Notes under the pieces: generated by a model | Seen by the model: only the letters and a program-made list of their open reading frames with translations | Database searches by the model: none | What the model was told of the DNA's origin: nothing | Part shown: positions 12,901-27,966 of the stretch, in pieces | Numbering within the stretch: the first letter of the stretch is position 1 | Layout of the letters: each line of letters opens with the position of its first letter | Assembly: GCA_963513935.1 (NCBI GenBank) | Contig: OY740771.1 | Coordinates: 11,189,138-11,253,137 of the forward strand | DNA length: 64,000 nt | Direction: 5' to 3' | Source of the DNA: Aphrophora alni | Taxonomy: Eukaryota > Arthropoda > Insecta > Hemiptera > Aphrophoridae | Position numbers and translations under genes: made by a program

Positions 12901-15900
12901 TTCAGCTTGATAATGACCAAGTAAATAGCTAGGAAACAGGAAAAATTTGTAGTCCCACACTCAGAAGAGATAAGACGTGTTTTTGCAACATTTATACAAG
13001 CGTAAACCTAGTTAAAATTTTTGTAGAACAAAAAGTGATTTTCTTATAAGTGTATAATCTGGTTTTTTAGCGGTGTGTATAAAGGTTTGAAATTAACAAC
13101 CATCACAGATAATTGTAGTTGGAGTACTTTCACTTTCATGCATTTTTCTTTCTTCTTCTTTCTGTTAAAAGTTAAGAGAAGCTATTAAACTAAAATCAAG
13201 ATTAAAGATTGTAATAATTATGAGCTATAATCTGAATGGATCTATCTCAATATTAATAATAAGAGATCGAGAAATTTGGTTAACAATCAAGCCTAAACAT
13301 TTGAATTTCAAAAAATTATAGTATTTAATAGAATTTATCATGAGATTATCTGTTTAATTAGTGATTTTGACGATAATCGGCATTATACTTTTACATCCAT
13401 TATAACCTTGAATCATTAAGCAATACTGCCTTTAATGAATGTAAGATTTGATGTCATTATAAAACCAGTACTACTAGTATACAACAAATATTACACATTT
13501 AGGACATATTATGCTAGATTAGTTTGATTTGATTAATATATTTCAAAATTTATATAATTTTATGATAATTATATTTATGAATTAAAAACCTAACCTTAAC
13601 TGTCCTAATGTTTAATATTTGTTATGTAAAATACTAGGTTTATAACGGCATTTAATAGGAAATAATACCAAGTGTGTTTTATAATACAATAAAGATAGAA
13701 GCTTATTCAATTATATTCTTCAGTTAAACATTGAGTAATCGTATAACAGTAAAAAACTTGTTTAGATTAAACACAGCAACAAACCAGTAATTTATTTCTC
13801 ACAATAAACTGATCTAGTTTATAGACTGAACTAGGGAAGTGACTAATTTTGTTAAGTTGAAAACTAGTTTACAGCAATGTACATTCGGTAATCATACATT
13901 TTTTATACACGGAAAATATTGAGACCCAGAAATCTTTTATGCCTGTCATATATATCACTTTTGAAGTAAAATTAAGGCACTTTACTTTAAAAGGTTAGCT
14001 TTTGGTTAGAGGTCCCTTTAAATAATTTTTAATTGTCTTAGTAAACTTTTACAATATACAACTTGGATGGAATATATAATTTATATCAACTTTTGTTTTA
14101 TAAAATATATTAGGCTCGTAACTATCCAGACTAATATGGCAGTCAGGTGGGCTAGATGTTGAGGATAAATCACTTCCTTGGAATTATTGACACCCAAATT
14201 TGTGATAACTAAATATCAGTATTGTATCATAATGTTAAATGACCAATGTTAAACCCCCACCCAAACCTCTCAGCATTTATAACTAATAAAATTGATTTCA
14301 TTCATATAGGATTCATCATAGACCAAATTGAAATTTATCTTCTTAAGTTTAATCAATTTTTGAAAAAAAGGAAGATGAGATAATGTTTTTTCATTATTTA
14401 AGAAATTTTTTATTTTAATTTTATGCTTATATTTTACAATTGTGATCCTCTGTATTAATTTAACGAGCAGATTTGAAATGCATTTATATAAGGATTAATT
14501 CTTTTATTGTTATTCATACTAATAATGCATGGAAATTGTTAGACATTATTGTACATAAGATCCGGAGTCGTATAATTCTCTTGGAGGTGAGTGCAATAAT
14601 TTATTATTAGAACGCTACTGCAATTATTTAATTTGGAGTTCTCATTAAGAGGTAAATATATTTAAAACATACGCCATCACAGACTTAGATATACATATAT
14701 GTAAATTTTAAATGACAATTTTTTCCAATACTATATTGTAGTTATTTTGTAAAAAATATTACTGTATATAATTCTTACTTCATTGTTAAGTTTTCTTCCC
14801 AATTTTATTTCTTTTAGTTGACATATCTTCAACTTGTCTTATCTTCATCATTTGAAATTACATCGCGTGAGTACTTGGGTTCTGTTTATTAATTGTTAAG
14901 TGTTTAGATTTGGTAAAATTTAAGGTTCTGAGTAAAAATATATATAACTAGAATATTATAACTTTGAAATATTACTTTTTACATTAAATCAGAAATAAAT
15001 TTGTTGATTAGATTTTTCATTTTCAATTTTGATAGTATTAATTGACATCACAAGGAATTTTAAAAGTTAAAACATTTCTAAATTCTATGCTAATAATTAG
15101 TTTATATTGGTTTTAGGAGAAAAACTTATGACTCAATTGGATTTTGTTGAAGGATATTTTATTATTATGCTATAATTATAGTATAACTTGGTTACAAACA
15201 AAATTAACTAAATTTTTATGTTTATGTTGGTATTGATTGATTTTAGTAGGTCAGCTGTAATTAAATGTATATTTATGACTGTAATTAAGCAAAATTTATA
15301 ATTTGAATATAATCGTATTTATGGTAATTGATATTAAAATCAATGTTTATTATTTTATTTTAAGATAAAATTAATTAATTTTTAAAATTAAAATTTACAT
15401 TTGTATTTCTTAGATTAGAATTACCGTATTTTATTATTTTACTACCTAAGGACAATTAAATGGTAACCCAATTTTCGAACAGGAATTTTGAACTGACTAG
15501 TTTGGGAGTAATATTTAATTTGGATAGGGAAATAACAATCTCCAGTTGGTATAGTGGCTAGTGCTCTTGTTTGGTGTGTGAGAGATTCCGGATATAATCT
15601 CCATATGTTCAAAAAGTTATGGTGTTAACCTAACATCATACATTACCCATTTTAGAAGGTGTGTAGGTTAGGAGAAATAAGTTTTTTATTGTAATCAATA
15701 CATCATCAAATTGTAAAAAATGATGGTCTGTTTTTTAAGCGGGATTGAATCTTCGACAATACTTTGTCCTTTAAAAATACTTCGATTATTTTGATTTATT
15801 CTTTGACAAAATTATGATACATGATATTCAGATTAACTCTTAATCATTATAATTAAGTTACTGTTTACAATTAATTTTAACTATGTAAATAATAATGTTA

Positions 15901-18900
15901 ACAAACTAGATAAATATTATTTTTTATTGTGTGTTGTTTGTTTAATTGGGGTAAGGTTTAAATTTAAACTGAAAAGCTCTATTTGAGTTTGGCTCAATAA
16001 ATTTCAGGATTCGAAGTTTGGCAGAGTGACCCCCTCCATAAGGGGTAAGTCTAGTGTATTTTCTCATAGCATGGGACATAGACATTATCAACTATTAGTA
16101 TATTGTATAAATTAAATTTATTATGTATTTAAACTAATAATTGTTTATTCACAGTATATATGAGCTTTACAATTTGAAATGAAAGAAATGTGTTTGGGTT
16201 TATAATGTTTATTTTTGATATTTAAGTTTGTTTTATGAGTAACTTTTTGTTATGCACAGCAAACCTCACCTTTTTTTCAAAGCTTTATTAAATTTACTTT
16301 ACCCATTGATACAATATGTTGCTTGGACGTGGATTACCTAACCTTCATTTCCAGTAGCGATAAACCTTGGTACACGATTAAACTTAATAATTGTTATATT
16401 TTACAATAATTCATTGTCATTGATCTTAGATGGTACTGTAGCTGATATATGAATCAAATTTGTAACTTCATTGTACCAAATCTACACAGATTATTATCAA
16501 TTTTTATACCTAGTCTTTTGATTTTCTTTGTCTTTAGTTGATTACTTTATTCTGAATTTTAAATGTGTAAAAGTGATTAACCATCTGGCGAGTACATACT
16601 GATTATTCGTGAACATAAAATTAGTTGGCTGTTTAAATTTATAAATTGGTCAGTATAAATTAAATCGTTGTAACTTTAATACAAAGAGTATATGTATGAT
16701 TTATAGATTGAACGTCTCGTTTACACGGTTGTAACTCGTTCACAAAAACTTGCCGAGTTAATTGAGAGAGAAAAAGGAATTTAATGATGAGCAAATGAAG
16801 TGAATATATGTGGTCATATTCCAGTGTAAAGCAGCCTTATATAGGAAATTCTGGTCTGATAATAGTATATTTTCATTCACAAATCTAAGTCTATTTTGTC
16901 CCAGTCCGAGTTTACTGTTTGGATCAGAACTGAGATCAGGTAACGATCTCAAGGAACATCCATTTTTATCTGAAATAAGGCTAGCAGTTAAAACAGTAGC
17001 CTTTAAAATTTGTTTTCTGTGTTTTTTCTTGTTGTTTAAAAGTACTTACTTACTTCACTTTATCCAACGCCCGCCCGTGGCTGTTCTGCCATTCGACGCC
17101 GAGCCTCCCAATATAGACTGGCTGTGTTCTGCGGTATTCACTGAAGTTGGGCACATTGGTAGAGGTGTTCACTGTCCATTCTTCCTGCTTGGCACAGGGG
17201 GCAGGTGTCTTCGTCTGCTAGACCGATTGTTTAAAAGTGAAAAACCTCTCAATCAACATCACTTTATTACAAGGAAAAAAATAAATAACCTCTAATAGCA
17301 TCAGAGTCAGAAGAGAACTATCGTTGTTCAAGAGAGACCTGATATGAAATATGAAAGGGAGAAACAACATGAAAAAAGGTTTAGATCCAAATAGGTCTCT
17401 CAGGGATGCCCTTTTCTGTGTGGGACGAATGTTTTCTCAAGAAATAATTCAGTATAGATTTACGCACTTCAAAAAATCAGTTATGTTTGTTATAATTTCA
17501 CACTACACAGCGACAGTATTAGAACTTTAAAAAACAAAATTATATTTTTACATTTAAAATTCAGAAACTGTTAAACTGGACAAGTTATTATTATTTTGAT
17601 AATCCCTTAAAAAGTAAATGATATAAATAATAATTACATTTGAATTGTAATTATATAATTTTTTAAATGTACAATAAAAGGCTTATTATTTATTACGATA
17701 ATTTTGAAGTAGCTAAACAGCTAAATATTATAATTCTATTCCCCACATTATTAAAAAACATTTTCAGGTTCATTTTTCTTTGATCTCAATATTATATCTT
17801 AATCATCTTTATTTTATCGGAGTGAAACCTAACCTTCAAATTTTTGTTAGCCTTTTCGTATTGTATATATTTTCAATTTAATATATTTGACCACCGATCG
17901 CAGTATTCCTTTAATTCATGCCATCCTTCATTATTCTGATCAGTTATTGTTTTTATTTCATTTTTAGCAACATAATGTAACTTTAAAATTTTATGTTTTT
18001 TTTTTTTATTATTATAGTTTTCCTTTTCTTTGTATTCCATCTTTACAAACTCTGCTTTGCAAGTTATTTAATTTACCACTTGCTAAATTTTCTTACGTAG
18101 GTCTATTCCTCAATTCATTTATCTCCTTGTACAATTAAAAAAAAAAATTAAATAAAGTCATAAGTTTACAAACTTCTGTACACTGTATATAAATAAAATT
18201 ACAAAAACAATGTAGACGTAATAGCGGAACACCCAACTACTTTATCATATACTGTATGTTGAAATATTAATGGATTTGAAGAGGCTTAGCTGTAACTCCT
18301 GATGAAGGAAGAAGAATCAACATTCATAGCTGATTAATGTAAGTTGTAAATTATTGAATATATATTTGTGGTTTCCCCCTCCTTTTTTTTGTTGTAGAAA
18401 ATGCTTTAGTTAGAGAACATATGGACTTTAATAACAATAACTTTCGTAGAAGCTATCCTGTTTTTTAAAGTTTAAAAAATAATTTACACTGTGGTTATAG
18501 AATCATAACGGGCATTAATTTATGAATTTTCTTCTGTTAAATTTGGTTGGGTTCTAATATGGATTTTTGCTATTTCATTTGGTTCTGTGTTTTATTTGAA
18601 ATTTTTTTAAATTTTTAATCTGACTGATGGTTTTTACAAATGGTGTATTTGAATTTTCTCTTTTCTCTTGAAATGTACTAATTTTGTTATTTTTTATTCA
18701 ATACAGAAAACAATTGCAATTTTGTAATAATAATAATATTTTTTAAAATTGTTTTATTATTTTAAAGAAATTATTTCTGCAATGTATTACAATTTCGGTC
18801 CTGGGATATATTTTGAATTAAAAAAAAGAATATGTAATTTTTATATTATGTATTGTCTGAATGCTTTGTCCACAGTTCTGCAGCAACTCATTTTCAAGGT

Positions 18901-21900
18901 CTCATTTGCCGATTGATGGATTCTGTATACTTTAATATGTCAACTTTGTCGTAAGTTTCATCACCATTACAGATATAAATGGATCTCACATTTTATATAT
19001 AACAATTTTCATCAGCTTATTGTACTTACGTAAACAAAATTGGATTTCACTGGTCACTAGTCAGATTATTTTATTTTGATTAACGCGTAATTTTTCTTGT
19101 CTAATCAAAATCTTAATTAGTTTTTTTTTTCCTTTTCTGTTTCTGTACTTGCTGAAAACAAGCTTCTTTGGCGTTAATTTCTCGTAATAAATGATTTTTC
19201 TTCAAGATCTCGGCTTGTTTTAAATTGAATTAATTCATCTTAAATTTATAACAGAATTTTCAGACAAGTGGAATCCACAATCAGTTACTATATAACATCT
19301 AGACTCTTACTGTTTTGCAATATTTCTGTTGAGCAGAAGCAGGAGGAGGAAAAGGAAGTAGAACGGAAAAGACGTGAGAAAGAAGAAAGGGAAAGGAGAG
19401 AAAATGATTCACCGATCAGTAGGGATAGAGATCGAGAGAGGTCAAGAGCAAGATCGCAAGATAGTAGATCTAATCGTAGCACAAGTCGCAGTATTACTCC
19501 TGATAGACGTTCACATCATAAATCTAGCCGACATCGAACAAGATCAAGGTAATTTATCATTCATTTAAAATTAGTTAATCCTGAACATAACATCTGGTGT
19601 TGATAGTGTATGTATTTTTTTTCTAATTTATAAGGAAGTTGATTAATAATTATATCAATTTTGTTTTACTATATTTGATTTTACTCTCTTATGTGTATGT
19701 AGTAATTGTGGTTTTTGTTTGTTTAAAGGGGGAAAAACCACCACAGTGATCAATGCTTTTACACCCGTACTCATTATAAGTGAACCACTTAGAATTGTAG
19801 TGTAAAGAAAGTTATCTAATAGGTTCATAAAGTTTTTTTTTTTTAGAAATGCCTATTTTGAGGTCCCTAAGCATTCAAAGTTGTATTTGAAATAATGTGT
19901 TTATCTCTCATCTCTAAAGTGCCTAAAATAAGTAAAACAATAATAATCAAACTTTATATGTGGGCATTTTTAAACATATCTTCAGACATTTTTTCACCTT
20001 TGTATTTTCAATAATTCATAATTTGGAGTTAGCTGTCACAAGTCCAAAAATATCTATTTTCTTAAAATAGTCTATAACAATTTTTATCAAATTTTTCTAA
20101 TATCCTTTATACAAGGGTGTTACAAAATTAGGTTTTCATACTTCAAGAGGTGGTTTCCCACATCAAAACTACGAGAAAGCACGTAAAAACTAAGTTCCTA
20201 TAAACGTGCATGTCTGGAATTGCCTGGTTTCCCAGATATCCCCCGTTTTTTCACAAAATATTTGTTATCTTCAGAACAGTTTGACGGATTGAATTGATAC
20301 TTGTCATGTTACCTAATATAATTTAATATAAACTCTGAGATGATACAAAGAAAGATGATAGTATAATAGTAAAAAGTTATTTATTAAAAATTGTAAATCT
20401 ACAAGGTAGTTTATTTTATTTGTCATGAATAATAATTAAATACAATAGTTAGTCTGAATGTTTGAATCTCGGGTATTGTTCTTAATGTAATTGGATTTAG
20501 AATTGTCCTCTGCTAGCTTTTACTTGTACATACAATATTAAAAAAAGGAAGGGATTAACAATTGTTTCAATTAAAACTTAAAGAAAAGAAAAATTAAGAT
20601 TATCAAAATAGTTAGGTAATGCTTATAATCTACATGGGTGATGGTTTGGGGTGAATTTACGATATGATGGATGATTGATTTGACAATAGTAATTATCAGT
20701 ATTAATAATTAAACAAATGCTCTTTTTAATGTCTAGTTGTTGGTTCAAGTATAACGATTTATAAACACAATTGAAGGTGATTTAGCTGTTGTAGTGAGTC
20801 TTGTGAAGATTAAAATGAAATTTTAGTCATTCACAAATTTGTAGTTATTATTAGCTATAATTACCAGGTAGGTTTTTTTTTAATAAAATTTGAAGAAGTT
20901 CTTAATGTTTTAGTTATATCAGATTATTGTTTGTGTCCTCCTGTATAACTATTTATAAATATATCACTGAATACTCCCTGTGCAAATCTAAATGAACTGT
21001 CCCGTCTGATGGTCTCAGCAAGAATCCCCATAATGGCTTTCTCCTTCATCTTCCTCTCCTCTGATGAAGCTTCTTTTCTCTATTTCTTTTACCTCACTTT
21101 TGATATGAATAGGAATGCACTTTAATAAATAAATTATATTTAATATTTATTTAAATATATATATATGGGTAACAATTTGGTGAATGGATAATTAGTTTTG
21201 ATGAGAAGGTTTGTTGATCATGATTGTTTTGGTGGCAATCAGGGTCTTGTGATTTATGGTGCGTTACCCTGAGATGATGTTTTATTTATAACTTGAATTA
21301 TATTGTCGTTATACTATAATGTCAATAGGTAAAGACCTATTTTGAAAAAAAAAGTAACCAACCTAAACTAATAACCTGTTTCAAAAAATGCTGGCTGCTT
21401 AAATTTAAAAAATCTAAATAGCCCAACTCAAAAATGGGAAATTTTTAGACAGAAAACGAACATTTGAAACTACCCATGTGGCTAGTCCTAACATAATCAT
21501 TGTTGATATGTACATTGTTTATTATTTATGATACATATTCAGTATTTTATTTATTTATTAGTCACACTAATGGATCAAAATCCACACAGCTTCACAAATT
21601 AAATATTGTAAAATGATTTGTCGACAAGTAAAAAAATTACCATGCATACCAGGTGCAGTGTTTTGACTTAAAACAAAATACTTTTGATTTATTTTATGTC
21701 ATCAGTCAGTTGTTTTCCGTGTGCTCCTGACATTATAGAGCAATCTTTACCTATTTCATTTACCATTTATTATTCTATATGTTGGTTGAGAGATTTTGAA
21801 GTCTACAGCGAGATTTCTCGGGGTTTAGTTGATTGCCAAAAACAATAAAAGCTTTTTCTTGTTATTGAAATTAGATAATAGCAAATACATAGTGTTAATG

Positions 21901-24900
21901 AATTGTGGAATATATAAAAAAAATTTAGAATGGTGGAACATAAAAAGTTTGCTTTTGGTATATGTTTATAAGATAACATTTACCTACAATTTTGATAGTT
22001 TTAAATTTTGATGGACATCTTACTTACTTACTTTACTTTAGCCAACGCCCGTCGGTGGCGGTTGTGCCATTTGACGCTGAGCCTCCCAGTATCGCAATGT
22101 GAGATCGTCAGGAAGATGGTTGAGTTTGGGACAGATGAGAAGGTGACTTCCCACCATGATTTCGGTTGAGCAGAGAGGGCATTGATGGACATCTTAGATC
22201 CGCCATCTTGAAATTATGTTTATTTTTTTTAATAGGAATGGGATGTTGTGACACATGTTTTTACATTATTTTTTTATTCTGAGTTCAATGGTGGAATCAG
22301 TTTTTATATCTCAATTCTTGTAAGTAGTTATCAACTAATATAACGACAGAACATTAAAAACCATAATTTACAAGTGGACAAATGATGTTGGACTTTTAAA
22401 CATGTACATGTCGTAGTTTTTCCTGACCTTGTTCCTCTAGATTATTTCCTATTTGGATATTTAAAAAATAAGATGTATTTTAACCAACAAGAAAACCTAA
22501 ATAATGAACTACAAAATAGGATATGAACAGAAATTAACTCTATTACTGATCAGACAATTTGAGCATATCTTTGAAAATTACAAGTTCAACACTACAGCAT
22601 GCACATGTTTAAAGATAAGTACACAACTCATTTGTCCACCTGTAAACTAAATGTTCTGTGATTGTATTAGTTGATAATTGTCTAAGGAAATAAGATATAA
22701 AAAACAGGTTCCGCCATAGAACCCTGAATAAAACAACAATGTAAAAACATGCATCATATAACCCTATTCATATTTATAAAATTAAACCTAATTTCAAGAT
22801 GGATTCAATATTATGTTCAGCCGTATTAAAGATTTTTTTATATATTCTATACTTTATGAACATTGTATAATGCCACCATTTATGATATTCTTTTATTAGA
22901 TCTTGTGTCAAAGCGGCAAATGTAATAGTTTTACTAATAAAAACTAAAAGAATTATGTATAATTTAAACATTTATAGAGTTCATAAAATGGGAAACTGAG
23001 ACGTCACAGTGAGTGAGTGGGAAATTTTTATCATAACTGGAAGGTAAATTTTCTCACCAACGTATGGTATCACTTACGAAAATGATTTTCAGACAGCAGA
23101 TTGAAAGACGATTGACAAGGAGCAATAAAATTATGCGCCTTAATTTGTTGATAGACGATGTTTTGAACATAGAAAATAGGAAAGGGTAATTGTTTACAAT
23201 TCCCCTCCTCACAGATTACTTTTCATTTTGAAATATATTGTATAATTGTCTATAAATGACAATTCAGAAGATAAAATATGTGGGAAACAAAAATGTTGAA
23301 GAAAATGAACTTTATATAGTTAACGGCTTATATATTAGGTCAAGGCTTTGTGGCATCCTTATGTAATATTTGTGTTGTTTCTATAGTCGATTTTGTAACA
23401 TTAATAACTAAACATAATTTAACCAAACTTTAAACACCTTTCCCAACATAACTGAGATAATATTAATAATAAATATGTTGATGTGTTTCAATAGCTGTTG
23501 TTGCTCCTAGAGTATTGACCTTCCTTCAGCCCAGTAATGAACAGGTTAGGTCACTACCTGGCTGACAGACCAACAATTCAACCTAATGTCGTTATGATTC
23601 TTGAGACGCTTTTCTTTTTTTCGTTTTGTTTCATAAACAACATAAATTGTTGCCTAGTGAAAATGTATCTCTTAATGAAATAGTATACTATTTTTTTCTA
23701 TGTATTATATAATTGAATTTGTTTTGAACCAATCTTATATATTTCTATTTAAATTATAAAAATTCATTTTAATTCTTATAATTAAAAATACAAATTTAAT
23801 TTATATATTGTTGAAATTTATTTAATTTATAAAAATAACGACTTTCATAATCATTATAAAACAAAATTGCAATAAGAAATATTGAGCTTGATTTTAGATT
23901 AGAGGTGGTATACTTGATAGAATAAAACTTGTGATTTTTTTAGTTATTGTAGCTCGTGCATCACTGAAAATGGTGACTTTGTGTTTGAATAAATAAACGT
24001 ACTATTTGTGACAATTTGTGTTTGTTTTATTCTATCAAATCGTAATAAATTTAAATTTTCTAAATATAGTAGGTATTTTTTTTAGCCTTTGATTTTTTAA
24101 ATTTTTTGAGATATCGCTTAAAATCTATGAATTATGCTTGATATTTTATAATAAGTGATAATGTAATGCCTACCATATCAAATATATGGGGGAAAATTTG
24201 GTAATAAAGAAAACTATATTTATTTTGTTCCCTTTGTTTTTGTATATGAGTGTTGTGAGAAAGTTAGTTAATTGTTTCTGTACAGTTTAATTTTATATTT
24301 TTGTTAAAGTTATGTTTTGCTATGGTTCTTATTTTATATGTTACTTTAGACGAATTATTGTTGTATAATATTTTTTGCGTGTTTATTATATAAAGAAAAG
24401 ATGTTTTATTATCTTTTTCATGTATTTCTCTTCAGGATTTATTAAACTTTGTTGGAGTTGAGAAAAAAAAAAATGTAGAAAAAATAACTAGTTGTAGGCA
24501 ATTACGTCCATAATATTGTTAAATTTAATTTAGTCTAACATTTGATTTAAGGTCTCGTGAAAGAGAGAGAGAAAGAGAACGGGAGAGGGAGCGAGAAAGA
24601 GAACGAGAAAGAGAGAGGGAGCGAGAAAGAGAAAGAGATAAGGAGAGAGAACGGGAACGTGATAGAGATCGTGATAGGGAAAGGGAACGTGATAGAGAAA
24701 GAGAGCCACGAGAAGAAAGAAAATCTGAAAAGGATTTGTTAAGAGAAAAAGAGGAAGAAGAAGAAGCAAAAGAAAGGAGAAAACAGGAGAGGAAAGCAAG
24801 AGAAAAAGAAGCAGCATACCAGGTACTGAACTATCGCATTGAATTTACTAATGTTATGTCAAAATAGCATATTTTACTTTTGAGTATAAACATTACTTAC

Positions 24901-27900
24901 TGTATTTGTGGTTGTAAAGTTATATAATTTATTTTGATCAAATTTGTATTTTTGTAAAATTAATATAGAGTAGTTTTGTTAAATAGCTTCCACTGATTTT
25001 GTTTATTTATTTGTTATTTTTGTTGTCCTTGATGTAATATAAACAACATGAGATTTTGAATATTATGACAATCATTAACTTTAATATTATTAAATCTGTT
25101 ATGTTGATGAAATGCCATTTAATATTTGCAAATTGGAATTGCAACAATGTTTCTAAACTCATCGCTAAAAATTTAATGGGTCAACCTGTTTTTTAGGTCC
25201 ATAGATTGATATTGAAAAGCATCTAATCAGAAGTCTAAAATGAGACAGAGATGTAATACTTAGGTTGTTGCTTTATTCTCATACTTAGAACTATTTTAAT
25301 TTGAGGCATATGCTTTCATATTAAGCTTTGCCATACCATTATCCCACTTATCTTACATATTTAATTTTATATTGCAGTAGAGTTTTTCATTTGTTATGAT
25401 TAATATGGATTGATGAAAGTAAATTTGTCAATTAAAAAATAGCATCATAAGACCTTTGATTCCTAGCTTTTAATTTCAGTCCATGGGCAAAACCCCTTTA
25501 CAAATTCCTCAATTGATAGTTTTGTTAATTTAAAATGGCTGGACCAATTCATCAGTTGAGAAATATTTTTAGCTATTCGTCCACATCTGCAATAAAGATT
25601 GGGTGGAAAGAATTTAATTTACAATATAATCTACATTTTAAATATATTTATGTTCCTTTTAATATGTTTAGAAATCATATTTTGTTGCGTTTTCTTCTTT
25701 TTTTTGTGCATGATACTCAAATGTTTTATTTTTACCCCCTTTTTTATTCATGTTATACAAACCCAAGATCTGAATTATTGTTTTATTTAGTTATCCTTTT
25801 ATAAAATATTTTTGGTAATTTTTTTTTTTAATTTTTTTTTTAGGAAAGGTTAAGAACCTGGGAAAGTCGTGAACGTCACAAAGCAAAAGAACTACAAAAG
25901 GAACGAGACAAGAAACGACTAAAAGAAGATGAACGGGAAAGAGAAGCTAAACGTCTAAAAGAATTTTTAGAAGATTATGATGACGAAAGAGATGATATCA
26001 AATATTATAAGTAATTAGAATTTTAAATTAGGTCGGACTATCTTTACTTTTAAGTTAGGGATGTAGTGAGAAAGCCAAATAGGCCTACTATATATCAATA
26101 GTTTATATTTCGTGTGGTTTCATAAATGAAGCTGAGTATGTTTTAAACTTTCCCTCCCTCTACTTATGATAGGTTTGTTTAAATTTGATCTATTAATGTA
26201 ATCCCTATTGACTTCAATGAGGACTAGGGTTCTCTATTTTACGCCTTTTTATAGATGTGCATTAACAGTAAGAGTAAAAAACATGCTAATTTATTTAACA
26301 AATATGTGATCATTATAATTTTTTTCCCCCCTTTTTCCTCATTTTGTAGTTGAAATTTGACAAAAATTCTATATTTACTACAAAGAAAAAACTCAGCTAT
26401 TCTGTTGTACACTGTGCTAGGCCTCAGTAACCTTCCCTTTTTTAATTAACACACTTACTTCAAACCCTGTAATATTTATTACAGGCTTTGTTTTCGAGAG
26501 TATTGAGTGGATTTAGATGGTTCACTGAAAGTATGGGCTTTTTCAATTATGGAAATCTAAGTTTTTGGATTTTGACCAATTTTGAAAATTTTTCCTTTTC
26601 TTACTTTGTCTTTAACTTTAATTATGTCAATTAATATGAAATATTAGTATTAGATATGAATTGTATACAACTTGTACTACAATTACATATTCTTAAAACT
26701 GTTTATTTCATATTTTCAAAATTTATCAAATACTGATTTTTTATTTCAAAATGACTATCTCAGAAACTTGCCGTTTCAACGGGTTCACGAATCGTGTCAT
26801 CAGACCGAAGTCATAGTCCACATCCTCAAACTCTTTCAAAACAGCAAAGCTTGCTTCTAACTGTACAAAATCATTGCATGTTAAACTATATTCTAATTAT
26901 TTCAAAAAGTTGTCAAATACAGTTCCCATACAACGATATTTCCGTTGTAGTGCCTTTTTTTTCTCACAACATGTCCTGGTAAAATTTATGAAAAATTACA
27001 TTTACATCATTAGGCCATATGACTTACTTCTGCGTAACAATATTGAGATCCATTTCTGAATCACATGGCCAAATGATGTAAATTCGCTATCCTAAGCCAT
27101 AAAACTCAGAAGTGGGTCCTCGTTTTTTGTTATAGGTCAAAAAAAGTTTGGTTCTAGAATGGTTGGTGAATTTATAAAATAGTTTTAAAAAACTTGTCAA
27201 AATTGTCTAATGCTAAGTATAACTAGTTAATCACTGAATTTTAAGGCTATCCGTTTACCCTTCTAAATGCATTGGAAGTGAGACTAATTTGAAGTGGTGT
27301 CTCATAAGAAATTGTGAAACTACATGAAACCCACTTGGGTCTTATGGCATAGTAAATAAACATGATGATGATATCTACTAATAGGCCTCATAGCAGTCAA
27401 CATGTTAGTTTTCAATCCCTGTTTTACTATTTATTTATATTTAAATTATGGTTGTTTTGAGTCTACAGATGAGGAAAATCATTGATTTGCATTAACCTAC
27501 CATTAAGTTTCCTTATCATTGTTACCACCCCTTTACTAATCACCCACCCAAAAAGCAAACAACTAAATATTTTCATAGTGTTATTCTGTGTTAATATTGT
27601 GTAATTAGAAATAAATTCTGTAGTGTGTACAGGATAAAATTGTGGCAGCCAACAGTACGTTACAGAAAACTCTTAACCTAAAATAGGGAGATCAGATGTT
27701 TTTCGTCATTAAAAAACAATCTTGATTAATTCACTTGAAATGAGCAACACTTGTGAAATCTTCAATCACCAAATGAAAGAAAACACTTTATTTGTAAAAT
27801 ACAAATCGAAACGATATTTTAATGATTAAGTCATTATCCACAATGTTAAATGCATATAAAATCTCGTAGCAGAGAACTATGATTGAGTTGTTAATTCTGT

Positions 27901-27909
27901 GCCAGGAGG

Positions 27910-27966
<57 letters not shown>

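Larger units (their letters stand above)
4741..19333. other. 14.6 kb RBM25 intron, transposon-rich
   Basis: It contains a Tigger MITE (9256), two foldbacks (9672, 11740), two SINEs (6900, 15543), repeat-family copies (7327, 17227) and a LINE end (17044). The rest is AT-rich with no convincing coding exon; short open frames here have no family resemblance. I cannot exclude a small nested gene or non-coding RNA. Confidence 0.6.
19549..24551. other. RBM25 intron, repeats only
   Basis: It holds a second-family repeat copy (20925), a LINE end (22023) and the long-inverted-repeat mariner element (22197). A stretch at 20105-20290 (AAGGGTGTTACAAAATTAGG, then GGTTTCCCACATCAAAACTA) has the look of a mobile-element terminus, but I cannot classify it. 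Confidence 0.5.

Noticed and set aside
15543..15605. Possible tRNA gene
   Set aside because: Good box A but a decayed box B and no acceptor pairing; it shares a tail with the SINE at 6900.
16810..17295. 161-codon + frame
   Set aside because: It runs antisense through the LINE 3' end and its host repeat; the minus-strand LINE reading explains the sequence better.
24530..24817. 95-codon Leu/Phe-rich minus-strand frame resembling membrane segments
   Set aside because: It is the antisense of the purine-rich RBM25 RE exon.
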